Source: Siphonodentalium dalli (lineage: Eukaryota > Mollusca > Scaphopoda > Gadilida > Siphonodentaliidae). From it: a stretch of DNA of 64,000 bases. Of this stretch, positions 34,929 through 47,650 are shown piece by piece. The position numbers were made by a program, and so were the translations under genes. A model generated the notes under the pieces. That model was given only the letters and a program-made list of their open reading frames with translations, did not search any database and was not told the origin of the DNA. The stretch spans positions 10,895,729 to 10,959,728 of the forward strand of contig CP136068.1 in assembly GCA_032622095.1 (NCBI GenBank), given 5' to 3'. Each line of letters starts with the position of its first letter. The first letter of the stretch is position 1.

Positions 34929-37900
34929 GTATGCTGCATTGTAAGTACTATATGGCTTCTTTTCAGGGAGTTTGAACTGTTAAATAAAAGGAACGACTAA
35001 CAGTCATTGTTTATGCCGAGTAGTTTGAACTATCGAGCTCAAATACAACCATGTAAATTTGCTGACATTTAATTAAAAAGCATTAAAAATAAACAGTAGT
35101 AACTACTATTTGGGATACCTGGAGTTTGCTTTTATGAGGGTTAAATAATTATTGTGCCTACAAGTCATCCAAGCTAATTATTAGTGTCTCTTTGATTTAT
35201 CTGGGGTAAACCGCACCTATTCCACGAGACACCTGAGAAAGTTGCCCCTACATATATTCTAAGCTGATGATAAACACTTTTTATTGCTAATTATTTAAAA
35301 TCATCAGTACCTATCCCCGACAATCCCTTTGTCACGTTACAGTACCCATGTGTAATGATTTTCCTACATATATTGATTATATTCTAAGCTGATACTGCTT
35401 CTAAGCTGATGATATTTATTAAAGGTGGATTATCTCTTTGTAAACATGTAACGTATTATATAGTTACTGGGCGGGGTAAAACATATTAGATTTGAATCGA
35501 AGACTCCTGTCCGGAAATGCTTCTATCAATTAATATTAATTTTATTTAGAATATTTTCTGGTCTAAAAAGATGTGTTTTTTCAGCTTATGAACAATAGTG
35601 GTTACTGTTAACAGAGACCATAAACTGTATTGTACAATTTTGTCACAAATAATCGTTAATTATACTCGTTATCGCTTATATAAGTGGAACACAACAATAC
35701 AAGCAATCAATCTGGGACATTTGACTTTCGGTGCATAGCCATAGGAACAGTTCAGTACTCTGTATCACAATATGGTATCATCCGAATGGTCTGTTCTAAA
35801 AATAGACAAATAAAAGGTCCCGATTTAATATTCAAAATAAAATCAATATTAATTGATAGAAGCTTTTCCGGACAGGGATCTTCAGTTCATATCTATTATT
35901 TTATACCCACGCACCTATTTAAAAAAAATTATTTAAAGAGATAATCCATCCTTAACCCTTTCTTAACTGGAGCTTTCTGAAATTTTGTGCAAACCCTGTG
36001 CCAGTGCATACTCTGATATAGGCGAGTCGCCAATATGGCGCCTCGCATACTAATATAAAAGAGAATGCATTGGCCAAGTCCTTCCCAGGAAAAAGGAGCG
36101 ATTACCCCAACACCAATAATTACTCGCAATATTGTATTCGCGGGTGTCAAAATTTTCACTTGCCCACTTGTCAAAATGTTTATGGTCACTGTAATAGTTG
36201 ATTAAATATTGAAATTTTCGAAGGTATATTTATAACCTTTCCCATCTCAGTTAAATTATGGACATCTGAAAAGTTTAACTGGACATATGTCTATCCCACA
36301 ATCCCACAGGTATAATTATTTTTTGGCCTATTACGCTTGAGGATTATCAGCGTTGGTCATGTGTTCAATTATTTGAACAGTTACTACTATGATGCTAATA
36401 AGACATTTATCTTTCATGCTATGTTTGCAGTGGTACATGTAACTTAAAATGGTTGAGTTTTAACATGTACGTTTCCATGGTAACTGCGATGAACAGTGCC
36501 TTGTCACTGGGGTCAGTGTCCACTGAGCCACTGACCATGTGCATGAGAAGATAAATTTACTTTCAGAAAAGTTCTCCTTGTGCGAAACAAAAGGAGAAAT
36601 ATGATATTGTACTGACTCTCACTGATCGTTGGCTGACTAAACAATAAAAGAATTGAAAGACTAACCACTTGGGTTTTAACATAACCACAAATCATGTAAA
36701 TATTTCGCATTCAGTAAGTTAATACATTTTATATCTCAGCTTACACATGGATATGCATGGTTAACTGATAGGCCTACATGGGGAAACCGAAGAAATGCAT
36801 GGTTAACTGATCATGATGGAAGGCCAGCTCACATGATAGTTGTTTAGGTCTAATGTATAGTGTTTTCACGATGGAGTTGTGTTTAAATTTGTTTTGTATT
36901 TATAACAGGAAGAGGTAAAAGTGTGTAACAGTAATGTTCGGCAAAAAATTATCGCTGACAAAGAAATAAAATTAGGATTGAGGTATTGAACATGGATTTT
37001 GGTCAGTCGAAACATGCATATTTTTTTGGCCTTTTTATGTACTGGTGCATGCAGTATATTTACATGTATGTTGTGCATGTCGGTTCTCAAATATATCTGC
37101 AACATCGATTAAGAACAGTGTCTATAGTTGCGTAAATTTAAAACTGAGCGAAAAATAATAATGTTCATATAATATATCAACGAGAGACTATTATAATATT
37201 TTTTAAATATTACATGTACAAATATTTGGATCAAACTCAAACTCACGTGATTTTATTTGATGATCAACACTGATCAATGCATAAATTAATGGAAAATATA
37301 AATTACTAAACTTTGAAAGTTTCGAAAAATAATAGCTGGATCCAAGACAATTCCCACTACGGTATTTCCTTGAAATCATGATTAACTTGAAAATGAAGTG
37401 CATAAACATACTAGTAGTGGTGAAGCCATTTGGTATTGCATAATGGTTACCAGTTTTGCTCTGACATTTTCAAAACAAACTGTAATATTAATAAACGGTA
37501 CTGTACTGTAGGCATTGTAATGTACGGCAGACTTATTGTATTATCCCATACTTTCTCATCAGGATTATAACCGTGAAAGTCATTTTACCACCTCCGTGTG
37601 TCAGTGTTCTATCAGTCGACGTGTCAACAATGCGAGAATTCGACGAGCTTCCGTTCTGTCAAAATAATTTATGGTCGCAGTTAGTGACACCTTTGACAAA
37701 ACTGTGTTCATAAATTAATTGTGCGCTGTGCACACTGTACTCACAAGTATATTCACAAACGAGGTAGATCTTGATTCGTTCAAATTGTAATTTAGAAATT
37801 TGGTGCAAGCGTGAATCGTGGAATTATGACTTTGAACCCGAGTCACTGAGTCTGAGAAGTTAGAACTAAGTAAGTTACTTAATTAGAACTTAGAGTTAGA

Positions 37901-38032
37901 GTCAACGGTCAAGAGTCAGTCTGCATGCCCTCGCCTGGAATTACTCAATTAGTGAATTTATTACATTCGCGGTCAAACAAGGCGTATAATGGTACATCCT
38001 ACATCCGATAATGATCATGTACATGTACTCAC
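34929..38032. other. No supported gene
   Basis: AT-rich sequence that would be intron of the possible minus-strand gene. Weak acceptor-like and donor-like sites around 36570-36645 (minus strand) do not fit the phase of that gene model. Nothing else was recognised. Confidence 0.4.
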
Positions 38033-38149
38033 CTTGTATATCATAATGTAAGCAGTTTTTTCTTGCCCACCGCGTGTGTTGTAATTGGCAATTTGTGGAA
38101 ATAATAATCCGAGGTGGCGATTTTCATTTGTTTGAAAAGCATCACTTGC
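38033..38149 (-). CDS. Possible upstream exon of the unidentified minus-strand gene
   Basis: On the minus strand this is a 39-codon open stretch from a weak acceptor (GTTGTTAG) to a strong donor ATACAAG|GTGAGT. It reads AFQTNENRHLGLLFPQ, then IANYNTRGGQEKTAY, then IMIYK. Joining it in phase 0 to the exon ending at 33977 gives ...IMIYK-GYFGSTSY... and an uninterrupted frame of about 98 codons. If translation instead starts at the only Met (38042-38044), the product is 63 residues. The upstream in-frame TAG is removed only if the acceptor is real. The family is not recognised. Confidence 0.35.
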
Positions 38150-38464
38150 CTAACAACCGCCTGTGAGCAACGTTAATTCTGATTGGTTAAGACAAACGCG
38201 ATCGTCCATTCGCTAAATAGATGACTCGGAAACACGATACCAAGAGTTCAATAGGGCATGTCAAAGGTCATCTATTTTTAAGAAACAAATTTTCAAAGGA
38301 ACGGTATTGCAATTCAGCTCTCCCAGCGTCGTATGTGTGCTCCCAGTACACTCAGAGCCCTCTACGGGCTGGGCCTTCGGCCCATCCCTACGTGGGCTTA
38401 TTATATCAAGTTATATTATATCAAGAAATATAGATATTGATATTGATATATGCATAAAGTAAAA

Positions 38465-38830
38465 TATCTGAAAATAATGAAAAAAAAGGAATTTTGGCGG
38501 CCATTTTGTCAACAAACTTGGAAATTTGAAGCTATTTTATATTCGTAATTCATTATAATGCTTCAGTTATCAATTGTGACACATTATATATGTATAATTG
38601 GTGGTATGTGACCATTTAAAACACAAATATTGATGCGTAAAGTGGAAACCTGAATTATGACGGCGACTTTTGGCGGCCATCTTGAAAAATAGCGGCAATT
38701 TTTGATTTTTGCGTAGCCCCCGGGTTTTTTTGTGATCAGTGATGGGTACTGGTCATTCTTGCCAACTTTCATGGTTGTATCACCATTTGCAGAATTTATG
38801 CAGTTATCCGCCCTAATAGTATGGAAGATG
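38465..38830. repeat. GGCGGCCATTTTG-type interspersed repeat
   Basis: The block contains TTTTGGCGGCCATTTTGTC and TTTTGGCGGCCATCTTGAA. Similar boxes (GATGGCCGCCAATATGGCCG) lie in both outer arms of the palindrome at 46603-46622 and about 61452-61472, so a shared repeat family is likely. Confidence 0.4.
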
Positions 38831-39680
38831 AGGTAATCTAGGACAGGCTAAGCATAGAACTAACATCTTTAAATAATGGTATGGTAGATAACAAACTTTA
38901 TTTGCACCCAGACAAAACTGAATCAATATTATTTGGATCTCGGAACAAAATTAAATCAGTTAGTAAATAAAATGTTCAGTTTGGCAGTCAACTGATAAAA
39001 TCAGTGAATGAGGTGCAGTACTTAGGATCAATCATTGATCAGACATGATCAAGTGAAGCTTTGGCACAGTCAGTTATAAAGAAAGTACGTTCCAGAACTA
39101 AATTCCTCTTCAGGACAGCCATATATCTTCCATTTCATGCCAAGAAACTATTGTCCTCTGCTTTGGCTGATTGCTATTTTGATTATGCTTGCAGTTTATT
39201 GTGTTTTGGACTCACACGGTAGACCCAAAAAAGGCTGCACACCACTCAAAACAAACTAATGAGTTCTTGTTTAGCCTGAAACCTCGAGATCATGTCAGTC
39301 TCAAACATTTTAGATTAGCCTGTTGGTTTCCATTGAAAACTAAATTTCACTTCACCACTTTGAAGCTTGTCCATAAACTTCATTATAAAGGCCAACGCAC
39401 ATAATTGACATCTAATTTCATACCAATTAGCACCCTGCATACATATGATACCCGCTACAGTCGGATGAGTTTTATTACACCATCAAATGACACACATATT
39501 GCCAAATCATTCACTTACAATGGGATTAAACTTTGGAACGATTTAGACATCGAATACAAGTCAACCGAAGACTCACACCGGTTTAAAGAGTGTGTCAGCC
39601 TGGAATTATACGGCCAACTCAAAGATAAAGAAGAGGAAAATTTTGTGTGGACAAAATACTTTAAAGCAATCACCACCTTT
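38820..39680 (+). mobile_element. LINE 3' part (CR1/Jockey-like), + strand
   Basis: The last third of a reverse-transcriptase protein is readable with several stops and shifts: NKLYLHPDKTESILFGS (near 38890), VQYLGSIIDQ, VIKKVRSRTKFLFRTA, KKLLSSALADCYFDYACS (to about 39197), then a clean stretch at 39405-39660 with YDTRYSRMSFITPS and KSFTYNGIKLWNDLD. These are the conserved post-catalytic motifs of this LINE class. It is 5'-truncated, as most copies are, and inactive. Confidence 0.75.
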
Positions 39681-39785
39681 TCATGTGCTCTATTTTCATC
39701 CCAAATACACATTTTAGTGCATTCATCCAGAGGAGGTATGTGGATTCGGTGTTGGAGTAAGCTCACTCGGCCACCATTTGATAGG

Positions 39786-39790
39786 TGGGT
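39786..39790. repeat. Target-site duplication TGGGT, left
   Basis: TGGGT directly precedes the element terminus TGTTACGCC. The same five bases directly follow the other terminus at 40788-40792. Confidence 0.75.
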
Positions 39791-40787
39791 TGTTACGCCG
39801 AGTTATGAAGTAACTGACGAGGTTTGTGGTAGCTCACGAGTTATGTAGTAACAATCGACGAGTTTTGTGGTAGCTCACGAGTTTTGTAGTAAAATCGACG
39901 AGTTATGTAGTAATTTTGGTTACGAGTTTTGTAGTATAATATCGACGAGTTTTGTAGTAAAAGACAAGCTAACGAGTTTTGTAGTAATACTCGTCGAGTT
40001 TTGTAGCAACAAAGGCGGGTTTGGACTGAATAATTTTTTTTATAGTAAATGCAATGTTTTTTGTGTAAGTGGTTCTGTGGTGGACGTTAATGGCGTGGTA
40101 GCTCAACTTTACGTTGGTCCCTCGTCAGTGCTGCGTCGTTTCTCATCAGATCTGAGCCAAACGTCGTACATAGAAGTACTATGGCCATGGTATTAACTTG
40201 AACCTGGCCCCCATTACGTCAGACGTCGCGTCCTATTTATTAATACCATGTTGTATTGGAGAAATAGAATAAACTATCTATCTTGGTGGAAAACCAAATG
40301 TAGTTCTTCATTTTTCTCTCAGTGCATAATGGATTTGCGTCTTGTGCACTCTAAGAAATAAACGCAACCAACAGTAGCCGTGAAACAAAAGAGAGCGGCG
40401 AGTCATGCATGCGTACCATACAGTTAGTGTTACTAATAATCGTTTCACTTTGTTTTTGCAATATAGACAGCTCTACGCCACCTCTTGGTGCTTGGTTCGT
40501 TCTTGTGGATACCCATGTGATTTGACAAAGTAACACTCTGCATATTCAATTCATGTAGTTGAAAAATCAAAGAAAAAACGTGACAGTAATAGTGGACTCG
40601 TTAGCATGTTTTTTACTACAAAACTCGTAACCTGAAATAACTACATAACTCGTAACCTGAAATTACTATACATAACTCGTCGATGTTACTGCAAAACTCG
40701 TGAGCTACCCCAAAACTCGTCGATTGTTACTACATAACTCGTGAGCTACCACAAAACTCGTCACTTACTACATAACTCGGCGTAACA
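39791..40787. mobile_element. 997-bp inverted-repeat element with ACGAGTTTTGTAGTA arrays
   Basis: The termini TGTTACGCCGAGTTATG and its reverse complement are perfect at the end. The arms continue for about 200 bp as arrays of ACGAGTT(T/A)TGTAGTA units, alternating with GGTAGCTC and AATCGACG. The core (about 40050-40600) has no transposase frame, so it is non-autonomous. A 5-bp duplication, TGGGT, flanks it. The flanks together match an uninterrupted paralogue at 41070-41165, which confirms both insertion and boundaries. Superfamily is not assigned. Confidence 0.8.
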
Positions 40788-41039
40788 TGGGTCCTTTGCT
40801 TATAATATCTGTGTAGAGGGCTGCGAAAACAAAACAGAACCCTTAGATACCTTCTGCTCTGAAGAAATTGTTCGGGTGCCACCTTTGGGATGATTACACG
40901 TATGCATTTCAGGGGTGACATCTGAGTAGTTTCTGTGTTGAATGCACATTGATTTGGTAGCGAATTTGCTACATTTTATAATTTTCTGTATAATTCACGA
41001 ATGTATTTTATATGTTTTATGTTCACAATCATGTAGGTT

Positions 41040-41170
41040 TTACAGTTTGAACATTATACCGGGGAGATCTATGGATTCTGTCTTGGAGTAAGTCCAACTC
41101 GACCACCATTTGATAGGTGGGCTCTCTGCTTATATTTGTGGGGGCTGCTGAAACAAAACAGAACACATAG
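41040..41170 (+). repeat. Paralogous empty site of the 39791-40787 element
   Basis: CCACCATTTGATAGGTGGG followed directly by CTCTCTGCTTATAT corresponds to the left flank (CCACCATTTGATAGGTGGGT) and the right flank (TGGGTCCTTTGCTTATAAT) of the element. Homology continues to AAACAAAACAGAAC on the right and GATTC..TTGGAGTAAG on the left. This is an older duplicated segment adjoining the LINE 3' end. Confidence 0.75.
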
Positions 41171-42490
41171 ACACTGCTGGTGTGGTTGCATCACATTGAC
41201 TGCCGACTCCCATTTAATTACATGCAAAAAGCACGAGGTAAATCGTAGCTGGTAGTCAACGTGTTAATTTGCAATAATTCATGCACAACATATCCCACAC
41301 AATCATTCATCAAACTCTAAGTGCCTAATTTTATGAATATGTCATCTTAAATGATCTTAATGATTTAAAATGGTTTCACTACCAAACCAAGTTCGGTACC
41401 GGTAACTCTGAAATTTATCTTATCATTCTTAGTAAATTTCAACACATACTTTAATAAGGAAATATAACTCTTGAAGTCCAGTATTAACTATATTTATTCC
41501 TTTGGTCATTTGAAATTTAGAAATTGTTTGCAGATAACATCTGTTAATCTGAGGACCATTGCGGAAATTGGTCTGCCCATGTATGGGTCAGACTGTTCAA
41601 TGTTATCCTCGGTGCGATGGGTGAGTCTTATTACATCATAAAGACCACTTCTTTAAACAGTTTATATATTTTATTAAATAAATTATAACGAAATGAAACT
41701 GAAATGAATCTTTCAAATTATCGTTTGATACTGTTATATATTTTTTCGTAAGTTTAAAATCAGCTGTATACAATCTAAACTGTAATATATTATGGTCCAT
41801 TCAAACTGTAGGACCTGTTTGTAATATGTTTTTACATCGCACCAAATAAATATATATATATCTATCTATATGACGAAGTTATAGCGATAAAATACATTAC
41901 GCCAATATGAACCTTATGGAATGATAGACACATATATACAGTGTATATTCGATATCGCAATTAATTTAATTCAAAATATATTCATTGTTATAGGCTATAT
42001 AGCACAAAAGATAAATGAAATTGCATGCGATGGCTCGTTTGTCTACATGTATTTCAAACCCAATGATGAAAATATGGCTAATTAATTTACCTCATTCCAA
42101 AAATCATTTAATTTTGCCCGAAAAGATAACGTCTATGCTTCTATTGCGAATACAGTGCGAAGCCTTTACCTTCCGTTCAGCAAACTAACACAATTCTGTA
42201 TTTGATTAAACTCCATTCCTATTATTGGATATCCTATATTCTGATATGTCATCGAACATCTCATGCCACGTGTTACTGATATTAACTATCGTAAGATACC
42301 CCATCGCGAACCCCGATTAGATAGTGTTTTCTATACAATCCATGGGGCTGGTTGTGAAGCTCCTTCGATTATGTTCGTATAGTGTGTGAGCTATATAAAT
42401 GCATGCATTATTATTATTACCGTACTATTTCCATTTTATCCTCTGAGACACCCCTTTCGGTTGCAATTGTTCAGATTGACCCGACCCGCC
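41171..42490. other. No supported gene
   Basis: AT-rich intron-like sequence with a short TA run near 41850. No exon, array or RNA gene was recognised. Confidence 0.4.
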
Positions 42491-42495
42491 CCGCG

Positions 42496-42642
42496 AGCCT
42501 AATGCTCCATTGCGAGGCAGACACTGGTATTGCCAATAATCTACAGCGACAATCCTCATTTGTATATTAAAAAGCCTAGAGTGCCATTGCGAGGCAGACA
42601 CTGGTATTGCCATAATCTACAGCTACAATCCTCGTGTGTATA
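42496..42642. repeat. Two-copy tandem duplication of about 72 bp
   Basis: CCATTGCGAGGCAGACACTG followed by GTATTGCCA and ATAATCTACAGC occurs at 42507 and again at 42580, each with the following AATCCTC. Only a few bases differ. Confidence 0.8.
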
Positions 42643-42749
42643 ACTGTATATCTACATGCATTGTATTATACCGTTTAGACATAGAAGTTTATACCCAGTG
42701 CATGCTTATTACGGCCTCAGGCATATTTTGCCGACAGACGTAGCTCTGT

Positions 42750-42975
42750 AGTTCCATACGCCGGAAACGATGTATTGCGAATATGGATGGCACAAAACGC
42801 GCGCGATAACCGGCCGACGGAAAACGGAAAATCGACATTTCGGCGTCTTTAGGCAGCGGCGTGAAACGGGCGCTTGTGTTTCGTCTTGGACGAAGGGTCG
42901 CGCGACACAGAGGCGAAAGACGGCCGAAAAGAGCCATCGAGAACTTTTTCTTAGGGCGAAATCGGATGTCCAAGC
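42750..42975. other. CpG-rich unique segment before the minisatellite
   Basis: This island of about 225 bp is clearly richer in CG dinucleotides than its surroundings (CGCGCGATAACCGGCCG, GGTCGCGCGACACAG). Open on both strands without a recognisable domain, it adjoins the first minisatellite unit. It may be the end of the element carrying the array or a regulatory island. Confidence 0.4.
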
Positions 42976-42979
42976 TATA

Positions 42980-45785
42980 TATATGCAGCTCACCGCTATA
43001 CTGTGGGTTGTTATATATACAGCAGCTCACAGCTATACTGTGGATTGTTATACAGCAGCTCACCGCTATACTGTGGATTGTTATATATACAGCAGCTCAC
43101 CGCTATAATGTGGATTGTTATATACAGCAGCTCACCGCTATACTGTGGATTGTTATATATACAGCAGCTCACCGCTATACTGTGGATTGTTATATATACA
43201 GCAGCTCACCGCTATAATGTGGATTGTTATATATACAGCAGCTCACCGCTATACTGTGGATTGTTATACAGCAGCTCACCGCTATACTGTGGATTGTTAT
43301 ATATACAGCAGCTCACCGCTATACTGTGGATTGTTATACAGCAGCTCACCGCTATACTGTGGATTGTTATATATATACAGCAGCTCACCGCTATACTGTG
43401 GATTGTTATACAGCAGCTCACCGCTATACTGTGGATTGTTATATATACAGCAGCTCACCGCTATACTGTGGATTGTTATACAGCAGCTCACCGCTATACT
43501 GTGGATTGTTATATATATACAGCAGCTCACCGCTATACTGTGGATTGTTATACAGCAGCTCACCGCTATACTGTGGATTGTTATACAGCAGCTCACCGCT
43601 ATAATGTGGATTGTTATATATATACAGCAGCTCACCGCTATACTGTGGATTGTTATACAGCAGCTCACCGTTATACTGTGGATTGTTATATATACAGCAG
43701 CTCACCGCTATACTGTGGATTGTTATACAGCAGCTCACCGCTATACTGTGGATTGTTATACAGCAGCTCACCGCTATACTGTGGATTGTTATATATACAG
43801 CAGCTCACCGCTATAATGTGGATTGTTATATATACAGCAGCTCACCGCTATACTGTGGATTGTTATACAGCAGCTCACCGCTATACTGTGGATTGTTATA
43901 TATACAGCAGCTCACCGCTATACTGTGGATTGTTATATATACAGCAGCTCACCGCTATAATGTGGATTGTTATATATACAGCAGCTCACCGCTATACTGT
44001 GGATTGTTATACAGCAGCTCACCGCTATACTGTGGATTGTTATATATACAGCAGCTCACCGCTATACTGTGGATTGTTATATATACAGCAGCTCACCGCT
44101 ATAATGTGGATTGTTATATATACAGCAGCTCACCGCTATACTGTGGATTGTTATACAGCAGCTCACCGCTATACTGTGGATTGTTATATATACAGCAGCT
44201 CACCGCTATACTGTGGATTGTTATACAGCAGCTCACCGCTATACTGTGGATTGTTATATATATACAGCAGCTCACCGCTATACTGTGGATTGTTATACAG
44301 CAGCTCACCGCTATACTGTGGATTGTTATATATACAGCAGCTCACCGCTATACTGTGGATTGTTATACAGCAGCTCACCGCTATACTGTGGATTGTTATA
44401 TATATACAGCAGCTCACCGCTATACTGTGGATTGTTATACAGCAGCTCACCGCTATACTGTGGATTGTTATACAGCAGCTCACCGCTATAATGTGGATTG
44501 TTATATATATACAGCAGCTCACCGCTATACTGTGGATTGTTATACAGCAGCTCACCGTTATACTGTGGATTGTTATATATACAGCAGCTCACCGCTATAC
44601 TGTGGATTGTTATACAGCAGCTCACCGCTATACTGTGGATTGTTATACAGCAGCTCACCGCTATACTGTGGATTGTTATACAGCAGCTCACCGCTATACT
44701 GTGGATTGTTATACAGCAGCTCACCGCTATACTGTGGATTGTTATACAGCAGCTCACCGCTATACTGTGGATTGTTATATATACAGCAGCTCACCGCTAT
44801 ACTGTGGATTGTTTTATATATACAGCAGCTCACCGCTATAATGTGGATTGTTATACAGCAGCTCACCGCTATAATGTGGATTGTTATATATACAGCAGCT
44901 CACCGCTATACTGTGGATTGTTATACAGCAGCTCACCGCTATACTGTGGATTGTTATATATACAGCAGCTCACCGCTATACTGTGGATTGTTATACAGCA
45001 GCTCACCGCTATAATGTGGATTGTTATACAGCAGCTCACCGCTATACTGTGGATTGTTATACAGCAGCTCACCGCTATACTGTGGATTGTTATACAGCAG
45101 CTCACCGCTATACTGTGGATTGTTATACAGCAGCTCACCGCTATCCTGTGGATTGTTATACAGCAGCTCACCGCTATACTGTGGATTATTATACAGCAGC
45201 TCACCGCTATCCTGTGGATTGTTATACAGCAGCTCACCGCTATCCTGTGGATTGTTATACAGCAGCTCACCGCTATACTGTGGATTGTTATACAGCAGCT
45301 CACCGCTATACTGTGGATTGTTATACAGCAGCTCACCGCTATACTGTGGATTGTTATACAGCAGCTCACCGCTATAATGTGGATTGTTATACAGCAGCTC
45401 ACCGCTATACTGTGGATTGTTATACAGCAGCTCACCGCTATACTGTGGATTGTTATACAGCAGCTCACCGCTATACTGTGGATTGTTATACAGCAGCTCA
45501 CCGCTATACTGTGGATTGGTATACAGCAGCTCACCGCTATACTGTGGATTGTTATACAGCAGCTCACCGCTATACTGTGGATTGTTATACAGCAGCTCAC
45601 CGCTATACTGTGGATTGTTATACAGCAGCTCACCGCTATCCTGTGGATTGGTATACAGCAGCTCACCGCTATACTGTGGATTGTTATACAGCAGCTCACC
45701 GCTATACTGTGGATTGTTATACAGCAGCTCATCGCTATACTGTGGATTGGTATATATACAGCAGCTCACCGCTATACTGTGACAC
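42980..45785. repeat. 33-bp minisatellite, about 80 units, with higher-order duplication
   Basis: The unit is CAGCAGCTCACCGCTATACT then GTGGATTGTTATA (33 bp). Variants of 37 and 39 bp carry one extra TATA or TATATA. From about 45000 on almost all units are 33 bp. Point variants are ATAATG, ATCCTG and a rare CCGTTATA. The pattern of lengths and variants at 43224-43771 repeats at 44111 with a shift of 887 bp, including the CCGTTATA unit. The unit lacks stops in five of six frames, so open frames of up to 612 codons arise (QLTAILWIVIQ, TAAHRYTVDCY, SSSPLYCGLLY). These are not supported as genes. Confidence 0.9.
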
Positions 45786-46295
45786 TGTAAATTGTAGCTG
45801 ATATCGGTTACATTATATAGAAGTTCGCCAATTTGAGAAATTGTTCAGCATGCGATTTCATGCACTATCCGGATAATATGTATAATGTAGAATCTTGAGG
45901 GCGTTACCATTTCTGACGATGATTTTCTTGTTGTTATTGTTCTCAATTTGCTCTATTGGTACTGCCATTACTACAACAGTTTCTGACAACTTTCAGCATT
46001 CTTCAATTGCGGATTCAATTGTAAATAACTTGTAATGAGATACCGGGCACACATGAAATACCCAACACCATGTGTGATTCCATGGTAAGATGACCACGTT
46101 GGAGTAACCCGTGATATTTGGGCATAATGTGGCGCGGATACGTGGTTTATTTCTCCCCGAACACAACACGAGGTTTCCGGGGGATATTCCGCAGAGTCTT
46201 GCTACCATGAGATCGCCAGAAATAATCATCCTGGTTCGTTGTGCTTTCTGGCTTCTCCACCACGCGTCATTCTCGCGGATTATATTATTGTATAC
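45786..46295. other. Spacer between minisatellite and palindrome
   Basis: Mostly unique sequence. A minus-strand open stretch (46361-45993) crosses the palindrome boundary and has no recognisable domain. Confidence 0.4.
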
Positions 46296-47650
46296 AATGG
46301 ATTGGAAATAGTAGTGGGGGGGATAGTTGCAAAATCGTTCACTTTGTGATAGAAGCGCCAAACTTTCAGAGTTTGTTAAGTGGTTGGTGAGTATTACTAA
46401 ACTGGCTGGTTCCAGATTTTGGAGGTCACCTTGACTTTCAATTTGACCTTGACCTTTTTGAAAATCTCAGTTTTTGGGTTGGGTGGTTTATGCCATCCTT
46501 TTCTTGTGAAAATCGCATGTTCTCACAGTTTTCTCAATACAATTATAGTTGGGATGTGACCACGGTTCATTTGGGCCAAAACATATCTAAATTTTCATAA
46601 GATGGCCGCCAATATGGCCGCCGGAAGTTGAAGATATGACATTTTTTCACAAATATCTTCTAGTTCAATTCATGCTGTTTGGAACTGGTTGAGTAATGCA
46701 ACTTTATTTTGTGTTTTGTATATTAACCGATCATTGGAGCAATTAAATATGCAATTATTGTGGTCTTATCCCCTTCCGATCCCTCAAAACTTCGATTTTA
46801 CAAGATGCGGTATAAAATTTCACAAAAAATCACAATTGGGATTCTAGTCATATTTCAACAAGAAATGAACATAACTTTGTAATGTAAGTGAGGCATATCA
46901 TTACCTATGAATATTCCAAATCACTGGAACCAAAATTCCTACTTTGGCTAAAAATGGCTGCCAATATGGCCGCCAAAATATGGAAAATGGTAAATATTAC
47001 ACCAGTGTCTCCTGCAATCGTTTGCAAGTTGTGGTTGTTGTATAAAATTGGCAATTATGCATTCTATACATTGAATACTAACATGTTTGATGCACCATGG
47101 TTAATTGTTACTATTGTCACCACTGACATCGTCAAAAATATTAGACATTTTTCTTAAAAACTGGACATAAATATTGGCAAAAATTCACTTTTCAGGTTTG
47201 GACCATTTTTTCAGGTAAAATGTAACTATCTTTGGATTGAAAGGTTTTTATTGTTTTGGTCTATCTTTAATGTGTCTCACTACGGTGTTTATAGACCAAA
47301 TTGCTCAAGATGGCTTCCAAAATGGCAACCAAATTTGTAAAATGTAATTTTTTTTACATATATCCCGAACATTCTCTGCATTATCCGAAAATGTAGCAAA
47401 ATGTGACTCACTTGGTTATTATTTATACGTGTTAGTTAATTAACTGACAACTAAATGTTCTATTCGGGTTGTCCCACTTTCGTTTGGGCAAAATAAATTC
47501 ATTTTAAAGTATGTAATTTTGCCGAGCACCTCTTCTGTGATTTTGGCCATAGTTATTGAAAGGAAATGGGCAGAACTTTGAGACAGAATTGAGATGGACC
47601 ATAATATTTGGCTATTCTGGTCCATTATGCTAAGAAAATGTCAACTGAAT
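46296..47650 (+). repeat. Outer segment of left arm
   Basis: Pairs with 60420-61797. It contains TTTGACCTTGACCTTTTT at 46442, GATGGCCGCCAATATGGCCG at 46603, and GGAAATGGGCAGAACTTTGA at 47561. By eye the two arms differ at many scattered sites here, clearly more than in the inner arms. No gene. Confidence 0.75.

Noticed and set aside
42980-45785. CRISPR-like array
   Set aside because: Units are contiguous without unique spacers, the DNA is eukaryotic and no cas genes exist. It is a minisatellite.
43003-45801. Open frames of 230-612 codons on + and 97-282 codons on - over the 33-bp minisatellite
   Set aside because: They are stop-free translations of a unit whose length is a multiple of three. 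They exist in five frames at once, and there is no start context, splice site or domain.
45993-46361. 122-residue minus-strand frame
   Set aside because: It crosses the palindrome boundary, has no domain, and the plus strand is open over the same stretch.
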